Assembly: GCF_016481305.1 (NCBI RefSeq)
Contig: NZ_JAENBO010000001.1
Span: 558,001-622,000 of the forward strand
DNA from: Streptococcus pacificus
GTDB lineage: Bacteria > Bacillota > Bacilli > Lactobacillales > Streptococcaceae
Direction: 5' to 3'
DNA length: 64,000 nucleotides
The notes under the pieces are model-generated. The model saw only the letters and a program-made list of their open reading frames with translations. It did not search any database and was not told the origin of the DNA. The first letter of the stretch is position 1. Every line of letters starts with the position of its first letter. Below, one piece after another: positions 58,454 through 64,000 of the stretch. The position numbers and the translations under genes were made by a program.

Positions 58454-58483
58454 GAAAAAGCCTCTACTATTGAGGCTCTTTTG
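58454..58483 (+). terminator. Terminator of the GntR-ABC operon
   Basis: AAAAAGCCTC TACTATT GAGGCTCTTTT directly after the permease stop. Confidence 0.85.
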
Positions 58484-58499
58484 GTTTTTATGATATAAT
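58470..58499 (+). promoter_or_regulatory. tRNA-Arg promoter
   Basis: TTGAGG (58470-58475), 18-base spacer, TATAAT (58494-58499). The -35 box is part of the 3' arm of the preceding terminator. Confidence 0.7.
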
Positions 58500-58506
58500 A
58501 AGGCTA

Positions 58507-58578
58507 CCAACTTTAGTGTAATGGATATCACGCAAGATTCCGGTTCTTGAAATGGGGGTTCGATTCCCTCAAGTTGGA
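58507..58578 (+). tRNA. tRNA-Arg (anticodon CCG)
   Basis: Cloverleaf: acceptor CCAACTT / AAGTTGG (7 bp), D arm GTG...CAC, anticodon stem CAAGA / TCTTG with loop TTCCGGT (anticodon CCG, 58540-58542), T arm GGGGG TTCGATT CCCTC with one G-T pair, discriminator A. The 3' CCA is not encoded and must be added. Confidence 0.93.
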
Positions 58579-58582
58579 TACG

Positions 58583-58612
58583 ATAAAAGAGCCTTTTGTG
58601 GCTCTTTTTTAG
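58583..58612. terminator. Bidirectional terminator of tRNA-Arg and the lipoprotein gene
   Basis: AAAAGAGCC TTTTGT GGCTCTTTTTT between convergent units. Confidence 0.85.
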
Positions 58613-59247
58613 TTATCTTTCTTTTCTTCTTTTAAACCAGACTGTTCTTTAGAGGTTAATCCATCTTGATTAAAGAACATTTCAACGGTAGCTACCCCAT
58701 CTGATTTCAGTCCACTAATCCAAATGGCTTGAATATCACGACCTTCTGAAGAAGAAACCTCTGACAAGACATCAGGCTCTCCAAAAACTTGTTTCACTTC
58801 AAGATAAGAAGTGCCATTAGTAATGTCATTGTAAGCTTCTTTAGAGATAGTTGCTTTACGGATAAAACTAAAATTTGAGATTGATCTCACAACGGTACTA
58901 TTTTCAAATAATTTTATCGTTACTTCAACATTATCGAACTGCCATTTGTAGACATCAAGACTAACTTCTCCTGCTGGTTCTTGTTCAATACTTGTTGGCT
59001 CTCCAAATAAAGTTTTTAATTCTTCAAACGTTGTACCACCCTTAAATTCATCTTGTGCTAAAGCAATATGAACATCGTTAAACTTAAATCGAATATCTTG
59101 ATGTTCAGCAATTTCAGCAGCTTTTTGAGTTAAGGCTGATTCCTCTTCTGTCGTTTTTGCTTCTTCTTTTGTTTTATTACCACTTGAACAAGATATTAAA
59201 AAAAAGGCAGACAAAATGACACCTAATGATAAAAGGATTTTTTTCAT
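58609..59247 (-). CDS. DUF3862-like lipoprotein
   Basis: 212-residue precursor with lipobox LISC (Cys20), an acidic linker, then two tandem SmpA/OmlA-like (BLIP-fold) units: GGTTFEELKTLFGEPTSIEQE with WQFDNVEVTI, and GTSYLEVKQVFGEPDVLSE with AIWISG. The G-T-S-(Y/F)-x-E-V/L-x-x-x-F-G-E-P motif is the family mark. Surface lipoproteins of this kind are conserved in streptococci without known function. Confidence 0.8.
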   Translation of the reverse strand: MKKILLSLGVILSAFFLISCSSGNKTKEEAKTTEEESALTQKAAEIAEHQDIRFKFNDVHIALAQDEFKGGTTFEELKTLFGEPTSIEQEPAGEVSLDVYKWQFDNVEVTIKLFENSTVVRSISNFSFIRKATISKEAYNDITNGTSYLEVKQVFGEPDVLSEVSSSEGRDIQAIWISGLKSDGVATVEMFFNQDGLTSKEQSGLKEEKKDN

Positions 59248-59286
59248 GTTTTTCTCACATTCTTCTCATCTTTTAGTATTTAGTAA

Positions 59287-59630
59287 TGGAGCCGGTGGGA
59301 GTCGAACCCACGTCCAAACATCTGCTAACATATTTGTCTACAACCATAGGCTATGTCTTATTTTGACTAATTAATGACACATAGCTCAAGCCAAAAATCA
59401 GCGAGTCTATTAGTCTCTTTATGATTAGCTAGACAATAATCACACGTAGCTTACTATTTTAAGACTTTTAATGAGACGTAAGCAATCTCATAAAAGCCAC
59501 GAGAGCTGGTTTTTAGGCAGCTACAGCGTAAGTTGTGTTATTTTTTGCAGTTATATTTAACTGGCATTTTACATCTGCCGATGGGTTGCAAAATAGGCCT
59601 CATAATGCCTGTCGAATCCGTAACGACCCC
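59287..59630 (-). ncRNA. ssrA: Transfer-messenger RNA (tmRNA)
   Basis: Rescues stalled ribosomes and tags incomplete proteins for ClpXP. The 5' end GGGGTCGTTACGG at 59630 pairs with the 3' GGCTCCA end at 59287, and the T-arm TGGGTTCGACTCCCA is present. The resume frame on the minus strand, GCAAAAAATAAC... to TAA, encodes AKNNTTYAVAA. Length about 344 nt is normal. The coding frame ends in AVAA where several streptococci have ALAA. Confidence 0.97.
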
Positions 59631-59656
59631 TAATTATTAATAGTTAATACCTTACT

Positions 59657-59684
59657 AGTATATCAAAAAAATAGCTATTAGCAA
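59657..59684 (-). promoter_or_regulatory. ssrA promoter
   Basis: TTGCTA (59679-59684), 16-base spacer, TATACT (59657-59662); 26 bases remain to the mature 5' end, consistent with RNase P trimming. Confidence 0.65.
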
Positions 59685-59826
59685 AGTACAAAAAAGTACT
59701 AAAAATTTAAGTAATACTTTACCTGAGCATATTGAAAGTCACTATGGCATAGAAAACATTTTATTTGTCGTTCAACCACCTTTAAAAGTTAAAAAGTCTT
59801 TAAATAAATTATCAGTAAGGTTATAG
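59659..59826 (+). other. Start-less open stretch, possible gene remnant, in the ssrA-to-HEPN gap
   Basis: The gap 59631-59970 is about 340 bases. Besides the ssrA promoter and a terminator it holds a plus-strand frame without any start codon whose later part reads LSNTLPEHIESHYGIENILF and ends TAG at 59824-59826. Composition looks protein-like, but I do not recognise it and chance is possible. Confidence 0.25.
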
Positions 59827-59885
59827 TACCTAACATCTGTTATAGAATTTTTTGATTTGTGTAGAATAGACATCATTTAAACTAG

Positions 59886-59918
59886 TAAAAGGGATGACAA
59901 GATTTGTCATCCCTTTTA
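59886..59918. terminator. Terminator of the deoB-punA-deoD-HEPN operon
   Basis: AAAAGGGATGACAA / TTGTCATCCCTTTT with 3-base loop and flanking T and A runs; strong and possibly bidirectional. Confidence 0.85.
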
Positions 59919-59970
59919 GTTTTCTTATAATTAATTCGATTAGATCAAAACAATTAGTACAGATTGCTTT

Positions 59971-60741
59971 TTATGTTAGCCACTTCTTTTTGATAAATCG
60001 GTTCATCTGATCAAAATAAAAGTCTTTACGGTTATAAGTTAAATCAGTATATTCTGCTAAATCGATAATTTTTTCAAGAAAAAGTTTAGATGAAAATCCA
60101 GTTGTTTGATGTAATTCTTTCTCATCAAAAGCTCTAATCAAATGCGATAGAGGATTTCTAACTGATTTTTCAAATTGTCTGAGTAAGTGTACTGTTTCCT
60201 TAATCTTTTTTGGTGCCTCAGAAAGTAGAATCAAATCAACTAAACTTCTTGACGTCACGCGAGAGTCTCGTCTTCTTGAAATGAATGCTTGAATGGTTTG
60301 ATTACTTGAGGTTTCCATTTTTTCAAACTCCCATTTATCATAACGATCAGACCTAGAATTTTCAACATAGTCAAACAAATCAGGGATTTCTTTTAGCAAG
60401 ACCCTCGTAAATAAACGATAAAGAATGGGACTAACACTTCTTACAAAATCAATAATACGACCATTTTTTATCTTAGCCTCTAAGTCTAAAATGTAGTTAA
60501 TAATGGTTTCTTCATTTTTTGAATGGCTCACTAAATCAAGACCATAGTTTTCTTTAATTGACTGATTCTTTTCATGATGCTTGTAGAGAAAATCAATATT
60601 CAATTCTCTACGTTCTTTTAGCATCTCTAAAATATAAAGGCAGTCTGTTTCAAGATCATCAATGAGACTTGCCATTTTAAAAGCATTTTGATAATCATAA
60701 ACATCTAATAAGAAATGGAGCCCTCTTTCAGATTTATTCAT
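59971..60741 (-). CDS. Putative HEPN-domain protein in the purine salvage operon
   Basis: 256 residues, all helical by composition, no signal peptide or membrane segment. Near the C-terminus it has SVRNPLSHLIR, that is R195-N-x3-H200, the R-x4-6-H motif that forms the RNase site of HEPN domains such as those in Csm6. The region before (about 90-190) is also helix-rich and charged. A CARF domain is not evident. The gene follows deoD: the ATG at 60741 lies just after the deoD stop (60743), and a GTG at 60750 is an alternative with overlap. Streptococci carry homologues near deoD, so it is conserved, but its function is unknown to me. Nuclease activity is inference. Confidence 0.65.
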   Translation of the reverse strand: MNKSERGLHFLLDVYDYQNAFKMASLIDDLETDCLYILEMLKERRELNIDFLYKHHEKNQSIKENYGLDLVSHSKNEETIINYILDLEAKIKNGRIIDFVRSVSPILYRLFTRVLLKEIPDLFDYVENSRSDRYDKWEFEKMETSSNQTIQAFISRRRDSRVTSRSLVDLILLSEAPKKIKETVHLLRQFEKSVRNPLSHLIRAFDEKELHQTTGFSSKLFLEKIIDLAEYTDLTYNRKDFYFDQMNRFIKKKWLT

Positions 60742-60742
60742 A

Positions 60743-61453
60743 TTACTCACTAATCAAGGTTTCAAGACCAACCTTCATCATGTCTGTAAAAGTCGTTTGT
60801 CTTTCTTCAGCGGTTGTGTCTTCTTCAGGATTTGTCAGATTATCTGAGATGGTCATAATACCAAGAGCTTCCACTTGATGTTTGGCAGCAAGGTAATAAA
60901 GAGCAGCTGCTTCCATTTCAACAGCCTTGATACCCATGCTACCAAGTTTGATAATTTTATCAAAAAAGTCAGAATAGAAAAGATCAGCCGATAAAACACT
61001 ACCAACATGAGTAGTCATTCCAAGTTCTTTGGCGATATGATAAGCCTTGTCTAATAATTTGAAACTAGCAATTTGAGGGAAGTCAAATTCTGGCCAATCA
61101 TTTCTAATAATGGCAGATGTTGTTGCAGCAGCCTGTGCTAAAACTAATTCGCGCACATGGACATCTTTAGATGTTGATCCTGCTGTACCAACACGAATAA
61201 GACGCTTCACACCGTACTGTGTGATTAATTCGTGGGCATAAATTGAGATGGACGGCATCCCCATTCCTGTACCCATCACGCTAACACGATGGCCTTTGTA
61301 AGTCCCTGTATAGCCCAACATTCCTCTAACTTCGTTAAAAAGAACGGGATTTTCTAAAAAATTCTCAGCGATGAATTTGGCACGCAAAGGATCACCTGGT
61401 AAAAGAATTTTATCGGCAATTTCGCCTGGTTTTGCTGAAATATGAATTGACAT
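60743..61453 (-). CDS. deoD: Purine-nucleoside phosphorylase (DeoD type, hexameric)
   Basis: Phosphorolyses purine (deoxy)nucleosides to base and (deoxy)ribose-1-phosphate. It is 236 residues with [36 protein letters not shown], and active-site [12 protein letters not shown] and [11 protein letters not shown] (Asp204-like). AAGGAGAAAAC precedes the ATG. It is 9 bases after punA. This class takes adenosine and inosine, complementing PunA. Confidence 0.96.
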   Translation of the reverse strand: MSIHISAKPGEIADKILLPGDPLRAKFIAENFLENPVLFNEVRGMLGYTGTYKGHRVSVMGTGMGMPSISIYAHELITQYGVKRLIRVGTAGSTSKDVHVRELVLAQAAATTSAIIRNDWPEFDFPQIASFKLLDKAYHIAKELGMTTHVGSVLSADLFYSDFFDKIIKLGSMGIKAVEMEAAALYYLAAKHQVEALGIMTISDNLTNPEEDTTAEERQTTFTDMMKVGLETLISE

Positions 61454-61462
61454 GTTTTCTCC

Positions 61463-62269
61463 TTATAGTTCGACTAGTATTGATTTGATCAGATTTTTAA
61501 ACTGATCTTTAATTCTTGTAGTAACTTCCACCACTTCATCATGATTTAGCTCTGATTGGAAACCTGCTGCGTAATTAGTAATAGCAGAAATACCTAAAAC
61601 TTTTAGACCTGAATGAGCTGCGACAATAACCTCTGGAACGGTAGACATCCCTACAGCATGAGCTCCCATCAGTTGATAGGCTCTAATTTCGGCAGGTGTT
61701 TCATAGGTTGGTCCAGCAACTCCAAGATAGACCCCGTTTTCAAGGGTCATTCCAAGGTCTTTTGCAACTTTATGTGCAACCTCTCGGTAAGCCTTGGTAT
61801 AGGCATCTGACATATCAGGGAAACGTGGGCCAAACTCATCTAGATTTGGACCAATTAAAGGATTTTCACCAGTCATGTTAATATGATCTGTGATGGCCAT
61901 TAAGGTTCCTGGACCATAACCGATACCTCCTGCAGCATTAGTGACAATAACACCTTGACACCCTAGAGCCTTCATGATTCGAACTGGAAAAGTCACTGTT
62001 TCAAGTGGATTACCTTCATAAAAATGAAAACGTCCTTGAAGCGCTAAAACATAACGTCCAGAGAGCCTTCCATAAACAAGTTTTCCAGCATGACCAACCA
62101 CAGTTGATTCTCCCCAGTTGGGAATATCAGAATAATCAATGACAATAGCGTCTTCGATATCATCAGCCAAATCCCCTAGACCTGAACCAAGAATTAAGCC
62201 AAATTCTGGTTTAGTCACACCTTTTCCTTCTAAAAAGGCTGCTGTTTCTTTAATTTTATCTAGTAACAT
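61463..62269 (-). CDS. punA: Purine-nucleoside phosphorylase (trimeric, PunA type)
   Basis: Trimeric phosphorylase of the human-like class that favours guanosine and inosine, 268 residues: LILGSGLGDLADDI, VVGHAGKLVYGRLSG, QGRFHFYEGNP, NAAGGI, and base-site NYAAGF. An additional active-site block is GPTYETPAEIRAYQLMGAHAVGMSTVPEV. Between deoB and deoD; the two phosphorylases cover all purine nucleosides imported by the Nup system. Confidence 0.95.
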   Translation of the reverse strand: MLLDKIKETAAFLEGKGVTKPEFGLILGSGLGDLADDIEDAIVIDYSDIPNWGESTVVGHAGKLVYGRLSGRYVLALQGRFHFYEGNPLETVTFPVRIMKALGCQGVIVTNAAGGIGYGPGTLMAITDHINMTGENPLIGPNLDEFGPRFPDMSDAYTKAYREVAHKVAKDLGMTLENGVYLGVAGPTYETPAEIRAYQLMGAHAVGMSTVPEVIVAAHSGLKVLGISAITNYAAGFQSELNHDEVVEVTTRIKDQFKNLIKSILVEL

Positions 62270-62315
62270 TTTTTCTCCTTTGTTATTGTTTTAACGAGAC
62301 ATTTCTCATTTGCGG

Positions 62316-63527
62316 TTATTTTAAATCACTTAAGAAACTTTCACCAATCATTGCTTTTGAGACTCCAAAGTTTTCAGCAATAGTTGCAGAAATATCAGCA
62401 AAATGACCTACAGGAATGACTCCTCCACCTTTAAAGCTCTTACTAAACATCAAGAGTGGAATGTACTCACGTGTATGGTCTGTCCCAACAAATGTTGGAT
62501 CATTACCGTGGTCTGCAGTAATCATCAACAAATCATTTTCTTTCATGTTGTCCATGATTTCCGGCAAACGACCATCAAATAGCTCTAAACAATCACGATA
62601 ACCTTCTGGGTTGCGACGGTGACCGTATTGTGCATCAAAGTCAACGAGATTGGTAAATGATAAACCTGTTTTGAACTCTTTGAGATTAAGTGTTTTAATA
62701 AGTGTGTCAACACCATGTGAATCTGATTGGTTGTGTCCCATATCATTAGAGATACCAGAGCCATTATAGATATCATTGATTTTACCAATAGCATAAGTAG
62801 GAACGTTAGCATCATGCAGATGGTTCAAAACAGTTTCTGAAAATGGTGATGTGGCATAATCATGACGATTGGCTGTTCTAGTAAAGTTACCAGGCTCACC
62901 AACGTAAGGTCTTGCAATAATACGACCTAAAAGTGATGGACGTTCTAAGGTGATTGAACGAGCGAACTCACAAATCCTATACAATTCATCAATTGGAATA
63001 ATGTCTTCGTGAGCTGCTATTTGAAGAACTGGGTCTGCTGAGGTATATACTATTAGCTCACCAGTTTTCATTTGACGTTCACCAAAGTCAGCAATGACTT
63101 GTGTACCAGAATAAGGTTTATTTGCTTCTCTGATAATCTTACGACCTGAAAATTCTTCAATTTTTTCAAGTATTTCTTCAGGAAAACCATCTGGGAAAAC
63201 ATCAAAAGGTTCTGTGATTTTAAGACCCATGATTTCCCAATGGCCTGTTAAAGTATCTTTCCCAAGCGACTCTTCTTCTAATTTAGTGACATACCCACTT
63301 GGATGATCTTCTTTAGGAACCGTTTTAAGTGGTGTTTCTCTTGGAATATTACCTAGTCCTATTTTTTGCATATTGGGAACATCTAACCCTACTTGCTCAG
63401 AAATATGACCAATGGTATCAGATGTGGTATCTGGTGTGCCAACGTTGAAAAATTGATCCGCATCTGGTGCAGAACCAATACCTACTGAGTCTAATACGAT
63501 TAAATGTACGCGATCAAATTTTGCCAT
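62316..63527 (-). CDS. deoB: Phosphopentomutase
   Basis: Interconverts (deoxy)ribose-1-phosphate and 5-phosphate, linking nucleoside phosphorolysis to the pentose pool. It is 403 residues of the alkaline-phosphatase superfamily: metal site [38 protein letters not shown] and [11 protein letters not shown]. The frame is open 33 codons further upstream, but AAGGAGAAAC fits the ATG at 63527. It follows rpiA by 10 bases. Confidence 0.97.
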   Translation of the reverse strand: MAKFDRVHLIVLDSVGIGSAPDADQFFNVGTPDTTSDTIGHISEQVGLDVPNMQKIGLGNIPRETPLKTVPKEDHPSGYVTKLEEESLGKDTLTGHWEIMGLKITEPFDVFPDGFPEEILEKIEEFSGRKIIREANKPYSGTQVIADFGERQMKTGELIVYTSADPVLQIAAHEDIIPIDELYRICEFARSITLERPSLLGRIIARPYVGEPGNFTRTANRHDYATSPFSETVLNHLHDANVPTYAIGKINDIYNGSGISNDMGHNQSDSHGVDTLIKTLNLKEFKTGLSFTNLVDFDAQYGHRRNPEGYRDCLELFDGRLPEIMDNMKENDLLMITADHGNDPTFVGTDHTREYIPLLMFSKSFKGGGVIPVGHFADISATIAENFGVSKAMIGESFLSDLK

Positions 63528-63537
63528 TTGTTTCTCC

Positions 63538-64000
63538 TTATTTCTTTTTTTCGATAATTGAAACACCTTTTGATGTTCCAACAATAACTGTATCCACCAT
63601 ATCGTTAAAGAGGCCATGCTCAACAACTCCTACGGTTTCATCCAATAATTTTCCTAATTTTTCAGGCTCAGATATGACATCAATGTGTAAATCAATGATG
63701 TGGTGTTTCATATCAGTCACCAATAGTTCCCCTTTGTCATCATAACGATAGCTTGGCTTATAGCCAGCTTTCTCAAACTGATTGAATAATTGCTTAATAC
63801 CATAAGGAATCACTTCAACCGGTACTTTAAAGGAACCTAGTTTTTCTGATAATTTTGATTCATCAACAATCCAAATATAGTGTTTGGTATAGCTAGCAAC
63901 AATTTTTTCCATTAGAAGCGCTGCTCCGCCACCCTTAATACCGTTTAAAGCATCATCAACTTCATCTGCACCATCGACAGTAACATCCACATAAGGCACA
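63538..64000 (-). CDS. rpiA: Ribose-5-phosphate isomerase A (5' end beyond the window)
   Basis: Interconverts ribose-5-phosphate and ribulose-5-phosphate. Only the C-terminal ~154 residues are in the window; the gene starts to the right of 64000. Motifs: VDGADEVDD and [13 protein letters not shown] (catalytic Glu region), then [20 protein letters not shown]. First gene seen of rpiA-deoB-punA-deoD, a pathway in order from pentose phosphate to purine base release. Confidence 0.96.
   Translation of the reverse strand, partial: VPYVDVTVDGADEVDDALNGIKGGGAALLMEKIVASYTKHYIWIVDESKLSEKLGSFKVPVEVIPYGIKQLFNQFEKAGYKPSYRYDDKGELLVTDMKHHIIDLHIDVISEPEKLGKLLDETVGVVEHGLFNDMVDTVIVGTSKGVSIIEKKK

Overview
The window is chromosomal DNA of a low-GC Streptococcus of the pyogenic group, the S. 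pyogenes / S. uberis / S. parauberis / S. iniae neighbourhood. The species cannot be fixed from sequence alone. Evidence: sortase A beside gyrA, ldh next to an H2O-forming NADH oxidase, ciaRH, the order dnaE-pfkA-pyk-(signal peptidase-like)-glmS, paired pstB genes, a GBS Bsp-like repeat protein, and a tmRNA whose tag reads AKNNTTYAVAA.

Layout. 1-3.6 kb is a very AT-rich accessory patch directly downstream of guaA: an AlkC-like DNA-repair HEAT protein, a small membrane protein, and an unrecognised 685-residue membrane-anchored protein with a possible PIN-like nuclease domain. 3.7-14.3 kb holds guaA, a secreted Bsp-repeat/C39-like protein, srtA, gyrA, ldh and nox. 14.5-22.3 kb is a nucleoside uptake and salvage cluster: pdp-deoC-cdd, the lipoprotein bmpA, then the ABC proteins nupO-nupP-nupQ, preceded by a YbxB-type methyltransferase. 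22.3-28.3 kb carries coaA, rpsT, ciaRH and pepN. 28.3-33.2 kb is the phosphate-uptake operon pstS-C-A-B-B-phoU. 33.3-43 kb is housekeeping: an RsmF-like methyltransferase, an IMPase-family phosphatase, a UPF0223 protein, spxA, ribF, truB, a DUF2130 protein, an aromatic-acid exporter-like protein and pcrA. 43-44.6 kb has a CDF cation exporter with an extra C-terminal domain and a YjdM/PhnA zinc-ribbon protein.

44.7-47.95 kb is a second accessory patch that looks like a polymorphic-toxin/immunity scrap-heap: a probable Imm26-Imm51 fusion, a TM+helical-repeat gene split by an in-frame stop, an ATG-less toxin C-terminal fragment, a PBECR4-like nuclease ORF, and a coding-type 54-bp tandem repeat. 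48-56.4 kb holds glmS (with a strong promoter bracketed by two NagR-like operators and an odd leader), a signal-peptidase paralogue lacking its catalytic Ser and Lys, pyk, pfkA and dnaE. 56.5-58.5 kb is a GntR(YtrA)-ABC transporter module. Then come tRNA-Arg(CCG), a DUF3862-like lipoprotein and tmRNA. The window ends in a purine/pentose salvage operon, rpiA-deoB-punA-deoD, whose last gene encodes a probable HEPN (RNx3H) protein of unknown role.

How it works together: the Nup/Bmp importer feeds pdp, deoC, cdd, punA, deoD, deoB and rpiA, which turn nucleosides into bases and pentose phosphates. pfkA, pyk, ldh and nox form the fermentative core and its NAD+ recycling. No CRISPR array, complete IS element, prophage or rRNA operon is visible. 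The best candidates for undescribed biology are the 685-residue membrane protein, the 44.7-47.95 kb toxin/immunity patch, the HEPN gene in the purine operon, and the glmS leader.
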